From positions 1,302,001-1,366,000 of the forward strand of contig OY762913.1 of assembly GCA_963666535.1 (NCBI GenBank): a stretch of DNA of 64,000 nucleotides. The letters are read 5' to 3'. This document shows, piece by piece, positions 1 through 7,590 of the stretch (position 1 is the first letter of the stretch; every line of letters starts with the position of its first letter). The notes beneath the pieces were generated by a model. That model saw nothing but the letters and a program-made list of their open reading frames with translations. It was not told where the DNA came from and searched no databases. The position numbers and the translations under genes are program-made. This DNA is from G963666535 sp963666535 (lineage in GTDB: Bacteria; Bacillota; Clostridia; Oscillospirales; Oscillospiraceae).

Positions 1-870
1 ATCCGCGTGGCCATTGAACCCAAGACCAAAGCTGGTCAGGAGAAAATGGGCCTTGCGCTGGTGAAGCTGGCCGAGGAAGACCCCACGTTTAAAACCTGGA
101 CCGATGAAGAGACCGGCCAGACGATCATTGCCGGTATGGGCGAGCTGCATCTGGAGATCATCGTTGACCGTCTGCTTCGCGAATTCAAGGTGGAAGCAAA
201 CGTCGGCGCACCCCAGGTTGCTTACAAGGAAACCATCAAGAAAAAGGTCGAGCAGGATACCAAGTACGCCCGTCAGTCCGGCGGTAAGGGTCAGTACGGC
301 CACGTCCGCATCACGGTGGAGCCGAACGAGTCCGGCAAGGGCTATGAGTTCGTCAACGCCATCACCGGCGGCGTAATTCCCAAGGAGTATATCCCCGCGG
401 TTGATGCCGGTATTCAGGGCGCGCTGCAGGCCGGTGTTCTCGCCGGTTATCCCGTTGTGGATGTCAAGGTTACACTGACCTTCGGCTCCTACCACGAGGT
501 TGACTCCTCTGAAATGGCGTTTAAGATCGCCGGTTCCATGGCGTTCAAAGAGGCCTGCCGCAAGGCAAATGCCATTCTAATGGAGCCCATCATGAAGGTG
601 GATGTTACCGTTCCCTCCGACTATATGGGCGACGTGATCGGCGATCTGAATTCCCGTCGTGGACAGATTCTAGGGATGCAGTCCCGCCCCGGCGCAGAGC
701 AGATCGACGCACAGGTTCCCCTGTCTGAAATGTTTGGTTATTCCACCGATTTGCGGTCCCGCACGCAGGGCCGCGGACAGTATTCCATGGAGCCCCACAG
801 CTATGTGGAGATCCCTAAGAATATTGCCGACAAGATCATTGCTGGCAGAGTGAGCAAGGACGACGGCTGA
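1..870 (+). CDS. fusA: Elongation factor G, C-terminal part (5' truncated by window edge)
   Basis: This is the last 289 codons of EF-G, the GTPase that drives translocation of tRNA and mRNA on the ribosome. The frame is open from base 1, so the gene starts upstream of the window; the GTG at 7 is an internal valine. What remains is domain III (the GELHLE segment near residue 45), domain IV (YGHVRITVEP onward) and domain V (EPIMKVDVTVP, then GDLNSRRGQI), all close to the family consensus. The GTPase domain is outside the window. tuf follows on the same strand, the usual end of the str operon (rpsL-rpsG-fusA-tuf). No break is seen. Confidence 0.97.
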   Translation: MRVAIEPKTKAGQEKMGLALVKLAEEDPTFKTWTDEETGQTIIAGMGELHLEIIVDRLLREFKVEANVGAPQVAYKETIKKKVEQDTKYARQSGGKGQYGHVRITVEPNESGKGYEFVNAITGGVIPKEYIPAVDAGIQGALQAGVLAGYPVVDVKVTLTFGSYHEVDSSEMAFKIAGSMAFKEACRKANAILMEPIMKVDVTVPSDYMGDVIGDLNSRRGQILGMQSRPGAEQIDAQVPLSEMFGYSTDLRSRTQGRGQYSMEPHSYVEIPKNIADKIIAGRVSKDDG

Positions 871-896
871 GGATTCAGCCCCACAGATTTTTGGTG

Positions 897-925
897 TTGA
901 TTTTTTGAAAACAATGCTATAAAAT
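897..925 (+). promoter_or_regulatory. Possible sigma-A promoter for tuf
   Basis: TTGATT (897-902), a 17-bp spacer and TAAAAT (920-925) lie in the fusA-tuf gap. This would give tuf its own transcript besides read-through from the str operon. It is moderately close to consensus; inference from sequence only. Confidence 0.45.
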
Positions 926-980
926 GGCTGTGCTTATTTTAAACATATTTGTATATGTATTTTAAGGAGGATTATGTAAC

Positions 981-2180
981 ATGGCTAAGGCTAAATTTGA
1001 AAGAACAAAACCCCATGTCAACATCGGCACCATTGGTCACGTCGACCACGGCAAGACAACGCTGACCGCTGCGATCACCAAATACCTGGCTCTGAAGGGC
1101 TATGCTAAGTTTGAGGGCTATGCCGACATCGACAAGGCCCCCGAAGAGCGCGAGCGCGGCATCACCATCAATACTGCTCATGTTGAGTATCAGACGGACG
1201 CCCGTCACTATGCTCACGTTGACTGCCCGGGCCACGCCGACTATATCAAGAACATGATCACCGGTGCTGCCCAGATGGACGGTGCTATTCTGGTCATCGC
1301 TGCTACCGACGGCCCTATGGCTCAGACCAAGGAGCACATCCTGCTGGCTCGCCAGGTTGGCGTGCCCGCCATCGTTGTGTTCATGAACAAGGTTGACCAG
1401 GTCGACGACGAGGAACTGCTGGAGCTGGTTGAGATGGAGATCCGTGAGACTCTGTCTAAGTACGAGTTCCCCGGCGATGATATCCCCATCATCAAGGGTT
1501 CCGCACTGAACGCTCTCTCCTGCGAGGGTGGCATGGACGATCCTGCATATGCCTGCATCAAGGAACTGATGGATGCTGTCGATAGCTACATCCCCACTCC
1601 CGAGCGTAAGGCTGACCTGCCTTTCCTGATGCCTGTTGAGGACGTGTTCACCATCACTGGCCGCGGCACCGTTGCTACCGGTCGTGTTGAGCGTGGTCAG
1701 GTCAAGATGGGTGAGGAAGTCGAGATCGTTGGTTTGATGGAAGACCCCCGGAAGACTACCGTTACCGGCATTGAAATGTTCCGCAAACTGCTGGATTACG
1801 CTGAGGCTGGCGACAACATCGGCACCTTGCTGCGCGGTATCAACAAGACCGACATCGAGCGTGGTCAGGTGCTGGCAAAGCCCGGCTCCATTCATCCCCA
1901 CACCAAGTTCAAGGGTCAGGTCTATGTCCTGTCCAAGGACGAGGGCGGACGTCATACCCCCTTCTTCAACAACTATCGTCCTCAGTTCTATTTCCGTACC
2001 ACTGACGTGACCGGCGTCATCACTCTGCCTGAGGGCACTGAGATGTGTATGCCTGGCGACCATGTCACCATTGATGTCGAGCTGATTACTCCTATCGCCA
2101 TTGAGCCCGGTCTGCGTTTTGCTATCCGTGAGGGTGGACGTACCGTGGGTTCCGGCGTTGTCACTGAGATCAACGTATAA
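981..2180 (+). CDS. tuf: Elongation factor Tu
   Basis: EF-Tu is the GTPase that carries aminoacyl-tRNA to the ribosomal A site. The 399-residue product is of normal length. The GTPase motifs are all present: GHVDHGKT (19-26), the switch I RGITI with Thr63, DCPGH (82-86), NKVD (137-140) and SAL (175-177), followed by beta-barrel domains II and III, including the conserved GGRHTPF segment. An AAGGAGG Shine-Dalgarno lies about 10 bases before the ATG. It sits 110 bp after fusA and is followed by a strong terminator, so it ends the str operon. Codon use is strongly biased, as expected of a very highly expressed gene. Confidence 0.98.
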   Translation: MAKAKFERTKPHVNIGTIGHVDHGKTTLTAAITKYLALKGYAKFEGYADIDKAPEERERGITINTAHVEYQTDARHYAHVDCPGHADYIKNMITGAAQMDGAILVIAATDGPMAQTKEHILLARQVGVPAIVVFMNKVDQVDDEELLELVEMEIRETLSKYEFPGDDIPIIKGSALNALSCEGGMDDPAYACIKELMDAVDSYIPTPERKADLPFLMPVEDVFTITGRGTVATGRVERGQVKMGEEVEIVGLMEDPRKTTVTGIEMFRKLLDYAEAGDNIGTLLRGINKTDIERGQVLAKPGSIHPHTKFKGQVYVLSKDEGGRHTPFFNNYRPQFYFRTTDVTGVITLPEGTEMCMPGDHVTIDVELITPIAIEPGLRFAIREGGRTVGSGVVTEINV

Positions 2181-2204
2181 TTTTTTCATCAGCAAAGCAT
2201 TCAA

Positions 2205-2236
2205 GGGCGCCATCCAAGTTGGATGGCGCCCTTTTT
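2205..2236 (+). terminator. Rho-independent terminator of tuf
   Basis: A perfect 11-bp GC-rich stem (2205-2215 with 2221-2231), a 5-base loop and a run of T. It closes the str operon and separates it from the MscS gene. Confidence 0.9.
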
Positions 2237-2336
2237 TCGTGTGGGTGAAGCCGCAAACCCAAGTTTCCCTTTTCATTCTGCAGAAAATATGGTACACTGT
2301 GTTGCGAAAACGATGCAAAAGAGAGAGGAAAGTACT

Positions 2337-3152
2337 ATGACATTTTCAGCACTTCTTGCCATCCCGATCCCCATCGGTGATAACGCCAACGTCGGCGACC
2401 TGTTTAAGGCGGTGATTGTACTGCTGGTCGGTCTGATCGTGATTAAAGTACTGTTGCATCTATCTGAGCGTGCACTGAAAAAGGCAAATTTGGATCGAAG
2501 TTTAACAAGTTTTGCCCGTACAGCCATTAAAGTGCTGCTGATGTTTATTCTACTTCTGATCATTATGGGTTCGCTGGATATTGAGGTAACTTCGCTGGTA
2601 GCAGTGTTGTCAGTAGCCGGCTTGGCGGTTTCTTTGTCGATCCAAAATACCCTTTCTAATGTGGCGTCGGGACTGCAGCTTATGTCAATAAAACCGTTTA
2701 ATACCGGAGATTATGTGGAAACGGCTGGTGTGTCCGGAACGATCATTGAGATTGGCGTGTTCTACACCAAAATGACAACGGTTGACAACAAGCTGGTTCA
2801 AATACCAAACAGTGAGATCGCGTCATCGAAGATCATCAATTACTCTGCGGAGCCAAACCGGAGAGTGGATTTACTCATTTCGGCCTCTTACGAAGCTCCA
2901 ATTCAAAAGGTGCGGGCCGCCGTGATGTCTGTGATCGAAAATCACGAGAAAACACTGAGCGATCCTGCGCCCCAGGTGCGGGTGAACCGTTACGGCGATA
3001 GCGCAATTGAATATGTGGTGCGGGTGTGGTGCGAAAATGCGGATTATCTGGCGGTTTATTTTGATCTTCTGGAAGAAATAAAAGATGCTTTTGATCGGGA
3101 AGGGATCGAGATGACTTACAATCACCTGAACGTGCATATCAAAGAAAACTGA
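2337..3152 (+). CDS. MscS-family mechanosensitive channel
   Basis: A small-conductance mechanosensitive channel protein, which in this family opens when membrane tension rises and releases solutes during hypo-osmotic shock. The product is 271 residues, the short three-helix type: two N-terminal hydrophobic helices, then a Gly/Ala/Ser-rich pore helix (VLSVAGLAVSLSIQNTLSN), then the beta domain with the family turn KPFNTGDYVE and the soluble alpha/beta vestibule. The ATG at 2337 was chosen because GAGAGAGGA lies just upstream; an in-frame ATG at 2223 falls inside the tuf terminator. It is monocistronic, between two terminators. Family assignment is firm; the ion preference is not readable. Confidence 0.93.
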   Translation: MTFSALLAIPIPIGDNANVGDLFKAVIVLLVGLIVIKVLLHLSERALKKANLDRSLTSFARTAIKVLLMFILLLIIMGSLDIEVTSLVAVLSVAGLAVSLSIQNTLSNVASGLQLMSIKPFNTGDYVETAGVSGTIIEIGVFYTKMTTVDNKLVQIPNSEIASSKIINYSAEPNRRVDLLISASYEAPIQKVRAAVMSVIENHEKTLSDPAPQVRVNRYGDSAIEYVVRVWCENADYLAVYFDLLEEIKDAFDREGIEMTYNHLNVHIKEN

Positions 3153-3157
3153 ATTAG

Positions 3158-3192
3158 AAAGGATGGCTCCGTCAGCGACAGAGCCATCCTTT
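3158..3192. terminator. Bidirectional terminator between convergent genes
   Basis: A 12-bp perfect stem (3158-3169 with 3181-3192), with AAA at the left foot and TTT at the right, so it can stop transcription of both the MscS gene and the convergent gene at 3207-3686. Confidence 0.8.
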
Positions 3193-3206
3193 CTCCTGCT
3201 AAGCTG

Positions 3207-3686
3207 CTATTGGGGCATTGCCAGACCATGCATGAAGCCGTCCAATTGGGTGGAGAGTACCTCGCCGCCAATGACGGTGTTTTTATAGATCAGTAAATTG
3301 ACAAGAACGCCGGTTTCTCCGGTTGGATAGTTGGTAATTTGGTAGGTATAGCGTTTGACGCGCTTGCCGCAGTAAGTCGTTAGATCAAAGCCTTGCTGTG
3401 ACTGGATATCCAGATACGCGGTGTAGGTCTCATCAAACTCCTCGGGTAACTGCAGCTCCTCCGTGGCATTTGGTTCCTCAGCAACCTCCCAGCCATAGCT
3501 GCCAAGATAGGAGATGCGGTCTTCATTTGTGCGGATACCTTTTGTGCTGACCCCGGTCGCGGAAGAGGAAATGGCGTCGGGATTTCCGTTTAATTGCGCC
3601 GCCGCAAAGGCGGCACAGCAGAGCACAATGGCAACCACTCCCAAAACAGCTCTTTTGCGATGCAGCTTTGTGGTGACGATAAACAT
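3207..3686 (-). CDS. DUF4830-like membrane-anchored or secreted protein
   Basis: A 159-residue protein with a basic N-terminus (KLHRKR) and one hydrophobic segment (AVLGVVAIVLCCAAFAAAQ), then an extracytoplasmic domain. The domain, beginning around 'YLGSYGWEV' and ending in 'GGEVLSTQLDGFMHGL', resembles the DUF4830 family of Clostridia; this is from memory of the family pattern, not a search. No function is known. The start was set at the ATG at 3686, with AAGGAG 8 bases upstream; the GTG at 3695 sits directly on the Shine-Dalgarno. It is divergent from the pseudouridine synthase gene and convergent with the MscS gene. Confidence 0.75.
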   Translation of the reverse strand: MFIVTTKLHRKRAVLGVVAIVLCCAAFAAAQLNGNPDAISSSATGVSTKGIRTNEDRISYLGSYGWEVAEEPNATEELQLPEEFDETYTAYLDIQSQQGFDLTTYCGKRVKRYTYQITNYPTGETGVLVNLLIYKNTVIGGEVLSTQLDGFMHGLAMPQ

Positions 3687-3777
3687 AGGATTCACTCCTT
3701 CCCTCTTTTTGCTCTATTTCTATGTTCACGATGGAAAAGTTATGATAGACTGTTGTATAGAGAAGGGGGGCGGAAAA

Positions 3778-4497
3778 ATGGAACGGCTGGATAAACGGCT
3801 TGCGGCGACCGGACTGTGGTCTCGCAGAGAGGTCGGAGGATTGGTAAAGGCAGGGCGCGTGGCAGTGAACGGAGTCACGGCCTGTAAGGCAGACGGCAAG
3901 TGCGGTGAGAGCGACGTGATTACTGTGGATGGTAAGTCTATTTGTTGCGAAACGTTTACTTATCTGATGCTGAATAAGCCGGCCGGACTGCTTTCTGCCA
4001 CCGAGGACAAGCGGCAAAAAACCGTGTTAGACCTACTGCCGGGGCATTTGCGCAAGCGGGAACTGTTCCCGGTGGGGCGGCTGGATAAAGACACAGAAGG
4101 CCTTCTGCTGCTGACCAATGACGGCGCGCTGGCGCATCAGCTGCTGTCGCCCAAATACCATGTGGATAAGGTCTATTACGCCCGTGTAGACGGTACGCTT
4201 ACCCAGGTTGATGTGGAGGCCTTTTTGGCGGGTATGAAATTGGGAGACGGGCTGGAATGTCAGCCGGCCGGACTGGAGCTATTGGAGCAGGGCAGGGCTT
4301 GCTGCGTTACGCTGCGAGAGGGGAAATTTCATCAAGTGAAGCGGATGCTGGCCGCGCGGAACGCCCCGGTTTTATCCTTGAAGCGATTGTCGATGGGCCG
4401 GGTTAAACTGGACTCGACGCTGCGGGCAGGTGAGTGGAGACCTCTTACGGAAGACGAAATAGATGTACTGCGGGGCTGCGGGGGAGAAAAAATATAA
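3778..4497 (+). CDS. Pseudouridine synthase, RsuA family
   Basis: Converts a specific uridine in rRNA to pseudouridine. The 239-residue product has an N-terminal S4 RNA-binding domain (about 3-48) and a catalytic domain with the family signature GRLDKDTEGLLLLTNDG at 100-116, so the catalytic aspartate is Asp103. It is closest in architecture to RsuA/RluE-type enzymes (16S rRNA U516 in E. coli), but the target here cannot be read from sequence. The start at 3778 is preceded by AGAAGGGGGG; the frame extends upstream into the divergent gene without a ribosome site. Single gene, followed by the promoter of the next. Confidence 0.92.
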   Translation: MERLDKRLAATGLWSRREVGGLVKAGRVAVNGVTACKADGKCGESDVITVDGKSICCETFTYLMLNKPAGLLSATEDKRQKTVLDLLPGHLRKRELFPVGRLDKDTEGLLLLTNDGALAHQLLSPKYHVDKVYYARVDGTLTQVDVEAFLAGMKLGDGLECQPAGLELLEQGRACCVTLREGKFHQVKRMLAARNAPVLSLKRLSMGRVKLDSTLRAGEWRPLTEDEIDVLRGCGGEKI

Positions 4498-4534
4498 TTT
4501 TCGGCGTTTTTCACAAAAAAAATTCATTTCCCTA

Positions 4535-4563
4535 TTGAAATGAACCAGAAAACACAGTATAAT
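4535..4563 (+). promoter_or_regulatory. Sigma-A promoter of the PucR-type regulator gene
   Basis: TTGAAA (4535-4540), exactly 17 bp, TATAAT (4558-4563). The upstream in-frame ATG at 4540 overlaps the -35 box, which rules it out as the start of the next gene. Confidence 0.82.
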
Positions 4564-4605
4564 GATTACAAACTGTTACAAAGTATGTGTTGGGGAGGTT
4601 TTTTC

Positions 4606-5697
4606 ATGTCCAGCAGAGTTTTTCAAAGTGTTGTACTCCAGCTGAAGGACAGTGCAAACCGTGCAATCGGAGTTATTGACGGAGAGGGAACTGTGGTTGC
4701 TTGCAATGAGTTGACCTGCATTGGAGAGAAGTGGGCCAGCGTCGTGGAGAGGATCAATACCGAAGAGGATGGAGTCATTACCGCAGAGGGAAAAACATTT
4801 AAGGCGCTCACGGGATGGAATTCCCAGTTCGACTATGCCGCGTTCGTTATGGGAGAGGACGAGCAGGCAAAGCTGATCTGTTCCTTGGCCGCAGTGGCTC
4901 TCAACGGAGCAAAGTCTTACTATGAGGAAAAGCATGATAAGACGACCTTCGTGAAAAACATTATCAGCGATAATATCCTGCTCGGGGATATCTATGTGCG
5001 GGCCAAGGAACTGCATTTTGTTTCAGAAGCTTCCCGTGCTGTATTCCTGATTCGTCAGCTTGGCACACCCGATATGTCGGCGATCGACGTTGTTTCGACC
5101 ATGTTTCCCGACAGGCAGAATGATTTCGTCCTGCCTGTGAGCGAAAACGACATCGTGCTTGTCAAGCAGGTGAGCGAGGCAACCGAAACCAAGGAAATGC
5201 AGAAACTGGCGAAACACGTGGAAGAGACGCTGGCGAAAGAACTGAATGTCCGTGTGGTGATCGGCGTTGGTACGCTGGTCAGTCATGCGCGCGACTTGGC
5301 TCGGGCGTATAAAGAAGCCGGCGTGGCCATCGACGTGGGGCGCGTGTTCGATACAGAGCGCACAGTGATCAATTATGAGAATCTGGGAATTGGGCGACTG
5401 ATCTATCAGCTACCGACGACCTTGTGCGAAATGTTTTTACAAGAGGTGTTTAAAAAGAATCCCATTGATGCGTTGAATCAGGAGACATTGTTTACCATCA
5501 ACAAATTCTTTGAGAACAACCTGAACGTTTCGGAGACAGCACGCAAGCTGTTTGTACACCGTAACACGCTGGTGTATCGTCTGGAAAAGATCAAAAAGCT
5601 GACCGGACTTGATCTGCGTGAGTTTGACGATGCCATTACGTTCAAGGTTGCGCTGATGGTCAAAAAATATCTTATTTCCCGAGGCATAGAGTCCTGA
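4606..5697 (+). CDS. PucR/CdaR-type helix-turn-helix regulator
   Basis: A 363-residue protein whose last 60 or so residues match the C-terminal PucR-type HTH: NNLNVSETARKLFVHRNT, then LVYRLEKIKKLTGLDL, ending near the C-terminus as in the family. The middle resembles the GGDEF-like linker domain of CdaR-type regulators (VRVVIGVGTLVSHARDLARAYKEA). The N-terminal part (GVIDGEGTVVACNE) may be a PAS- or GAF-like sensor. Family members often control purine, sugar-diacid or amino-acid catabolism, but no such gene is adjacent, so the target is unknown. The ATG at 4606 has GGGGAGG 7 bases upstream and lies about 36 bases after the predicted transcription start. Confidence 0.85.
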   Translation: MSSRVFQSVVLQLKDSANRAIGVIDGEGTVVACNELTCIGEKWASVVERINTEEDGVITAEGKTFKALTGWNSQFDYAAFVMGEDEQAKLICSLAAVALNGAKSYYEEKHDKTTFVKNIISDNILLGDIYVRAKELHFVSEASRAVFLIRQLGTPDMSAIDVVSTMFPDRQNDFVLPVSENDIVLVKQVSEATETKEMQKLAKHVEETLAKELNVRVVIGVGTLVSHARDLARAYKEAGVAIDVGRVFDTERTVINYENLGIGRLIYQLPTTLCEMFLQEVFKKNPIDALNQETLFTINKFFENNLNVSETARKLFVHRNTLVYRLEKIKKLTGLDLREFDDAITFKVALMVKKYLISRGIES

Positions 5698-5703
5698 CAA
5701 ATC

Positions 5704-5732
5704 GAAGGGACGCCGATCTTCGGCGTCCCTTC
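5704..5732 (+). terminator. Hairpin after the PucR-type gene, weak terminator
   Basis: A 13-bp perfect GC-rich stem (5704-5716 with 5720-5732) just after the stop codon. It lacks a clear T-run (it is followed by TTCG-type bases and a C-run), so termination may be weak or need other factors. Confidence 0.55.
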
Positions 5733-5758
5733 GCCCCCAAACGGGGTCGTGACGTAAG

Positions 5759-5835
5759 GAATGCTCACTGAGTAAGTCAAAAATGCCGTCGAATCATTGC
5801 AAGTGCCGTATTTTTGATTTTCTCAGCAGGCATTC
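5759..5835. other. Long imperfect hairpin upstream of ftsE
   Basis: GAATGC (5759-5764) pairs with GCATTC (5830-5835); CTGAG (5768-5772) with CTCAG (5822-5826); and 5774-5786 with 5808-5820 forms 13 further pairs including G-T. In all about 24 base pairs enclose a 21-base loop. It starts about 27 bases after the preceding hairpin and ends 34 bases before the ftsE ATG. It has no terminator T-run at its foot. It could be a structured 5' leader of the ftsEX operon, a small RNA or a miniature inverted-repeat relic. Confidence 0.6.
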
Positions 5836-5868
5836 AGTGAAAGTAATTCCAGCAAAGGAGCTAGATCC

Positions 5869-6558
5869 ATGATTCGTTTCATTGATGTGAAGAAAGATTA
5901 CGACAACGGAGCGCATGCGCTTCGTGGATTTTCCATGCGGATTGATGATGGCGAATTCGTGTTTTTGGTGGGACCGTCAGGTTCGGGAAAGTCCACCGTC
6001 ATTAAGCTGATTACCGGCGAAATTTTGCCGTCGGAGGGACGGCTGATGGTCAACGGTTATAATTTAAACAATGTGAAACGATCTCAGGTTCCCTATATGC
6101 GGCGGACCCTTGGTGTTATTTTTCAAGATTTTCGGCTCATCGAGAAAAAGACGGTGTATGAAAACCTCTCCTTTGCTATGCGCGTGGTGGGAGCTTCTTC
6201 CCGCGACATTAAAAAAAGGATTCCATATGTGCTGGAGTTGGTGGGGCTCAACGGAAAAGGTAACCGCCTGCCGACTGAGATTTCCGGCGGAGAGCAGCAG
6301 CGGGTCGCCATTGCTAGGGCGCTGGTCAACAACCCCAGTATGGTCATTGCCGATGAGCCTACGGGAAATTTGGACCCCCAGCGGTCACTCGAGATCATGA
6401 TGCTATTGGAGCGCATCAATGAGCTTGGTACCACGATCCTGGTGGTCACCCACGAAAAGGAATTGGTCAACCGCTTTGCAAAGCGGGTGGTGGCCATTGA
6501 AAACGGTCGTATCATCAGCGACGGAACAGGTGGGTATTACCATGAAAAGCCGATTTGA
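5869..6558 (+). CDS. ftsE: Cell division ATP-binding protein FtsE
   Basis: ATPase of the FtsEX complex, an ABC-type machine that does not transport but relays division signals across the membrane to activate a peptidoglycan hydrolase. At 229 residues it is full length: Walker A GPSGSGKST, the ABC signature SGGEQQR and Walker B MVIADEP are all present. The start has AAAGGAG upstream. Its 3' end overlaps ftsX by 17 bases, consistent with translational coupling. The next genes encode a tiny membrane protein and an EnvC/PcsB-like M23 protein, the expected kind of partner. Confidence 0.96.
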   Translation: MIRFIDVKKDYDNGAHALRGFSMRIDDGEFVFLVGPSGSGKSTVIKLITGEILPSEGRLMVNGYNLNNVKRSQVPYMRRTLGVIFQDFRLIEKKTVYENLSFAMRVVGASSRDIKKRIPYVLELVGLNGKGNRLPTEISGGEQQRVAIARALVNNPSMVIADEPTGNLDPQRSLEIMMLLERINELGTTILVVTHEKELVNRFAKRVVAIENGRIISDGTGGYYHEKPI

Positions 6559-7432
6559 CGTTCGATATTACTTTGATGAGGGCGTACATAGCATTTTCAC
6601 CCATGGAATGATGTCCTTTGCCGCCGTGTGTATGATCATAGCGTGCCTGCTGATCATGGGTTCTTTCTCGCTGCTCGCCGTAAATATCAGCAGTATGCTG
6701 GGTGAGTTGGAAAAGGAAAACGAGTTTTTGGCCTATGTGGATGAATCTCTAACCGTTGAGCAGGCGAAAGCCCTGCAGACAAAATTGGAAGCGATCCCCA
6801 ATGTGGCATCTGCAGCCTTTGTCAGCCGTGAGGAGGCCCTGAAGGCCTTCTTAGAAGGCCGGGAGAGCAACGAATTGCTGGATGATTTGCCAGCGGAGGT
6901 GTTGCGTCACCGCTACTGCATTCATGTGGATGATATTGAGCAGATGTCGTCTACCGTGGATATGGTAGAGCAGGTCGCTGGCATAGCCAAGGTGTCGGCT
7001 GCGTTGGAGATTGCCCAGGGTTTTGTGGTGGTCCGTAACGTGGCAAGCGGTATCGCAGCCATTTTAACGGTTATTTTGTTTATCATATCTCTGTTTATCA
7101 TCTCAAATACCATCAAGCTGGCCACCTTTACCCGGCGGGAAGAGATCGCAATTATGAAGATGTGCGGTGCCACCAACAGCTTCGTGCAATGGCCGTTTGT
7201 ATTTGAGGGGTTGCTTTTGGGACTTGCCGGCGCAGTGGTGGCTTTTTTTCTCCAATGGGGCGTTTATTCCCTTGTTTTGCAGTCCGTTACTCAGTCCGGT
7301 GGAATCAGTTTGATTACCATTGTCCCCTTTGCGGATCTGGCCCAGCGGGTGCTTCTGGTTTTCGTCGGAAGCGGCTTTGCCATTGGCGTTGGGGGGTCGC
7401 TGCTGGCGATCCGGAAATTCTTGCTGGTTTAA
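6542..7432 (+). CDS. ftsX: Cell division protein FtsX
   Basis: Membrane subunit of FtsEX. The 296-residue product has the family plan: a short cytoplasmic N-terminus, helix 1 (FAAVCMIIACLLIMGSFSLL), a large extracytoplasmic loop of about 130 residues that in this family contacts the hydrolase activator, then three more helices with the cytoplasmic motif IKLATFTRREEIAIMKMCGAT. The ATG at 6542 lies inside ftsE and matches the family N-terminus (MKSRFDVRYYFDEG); the longer frame reads into ftsE. It is followed 52 bp later by a 33-codon gene. Confidence 0.95.
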   Translation: MKSRFDVRYYFDEGVHSIFTHGMMSFAAVCMIIACLLIMGSFSLLAVNISSMLGELEKENEFLAYVDESLTVEQAKALQTKLEAIPNVASAAFVSREEALKAFLEGRESNELLDDLPAEVLRHRYCIHVDDIEQMSSTVDMVEQVAGIAKVSAALEIAQGFVVVRNVASGIAAILTVILFIISLFIISNTIKLATFTRREEIAIMKMCGATNSFVQWPFVFEGLLLGLAGAVVAFFLQWGVYSLVLQSVTQSGGISLITIVPFADLAQRVLLVFVGSGFAIGVGGSLLAIRKFLLV

Positions 7433-7484
7433 GACAGGTTGACTTAAACGGTACATCATTTTGTTTGTTAAGAGGTGTTGCACT

Positions 7485-7586
7485 ATGAAGCAAAAAAAAG
7501 GGCAGAAAATTGTGTTTGCAATTTTGGCGGGACTAATGGTACTGCTTATGCTTCTTCCTATGATTACTATGATTATAGGGTATTAA
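7485..7586 (+). CDS. 33-residue single-pass membrane protein
   Basis: A short frame, ATG at 7485 to TAA at 7586, with a good Shine-Dalgarno (AAGAGGTG) 8 bases upstream. The product begins MKQKKGQK and continues as one hydrophobic helix to IIGY, that is a basic cytoplasmic tail and a transmembrane segment. It lies between ftsX and the M23 hydrolase gene, 4 bases from the latter, so it is very probably translated as part of the operon. Small Lys-rich single-helix proteins of about this size (for example DUF4044) exist in Firmicutes, but I cannot assign this one to a family. A role with FtsEX is inference from position. Confidence 0.7.
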   Translation: MKQKKGQKIVFAILAGLMVLLMLLPMITMIIGY

Positions 7587-7590
7587 TAAA

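Noticed and set aside
972..2318. 448-codon open frame on the minus strand across tuf
   Set aside because: It is the antisense shadow of a strongly codon-biased gene; its product has no recognisable domain and no ribosome site, while EF-Tu on the plus strand is certain.
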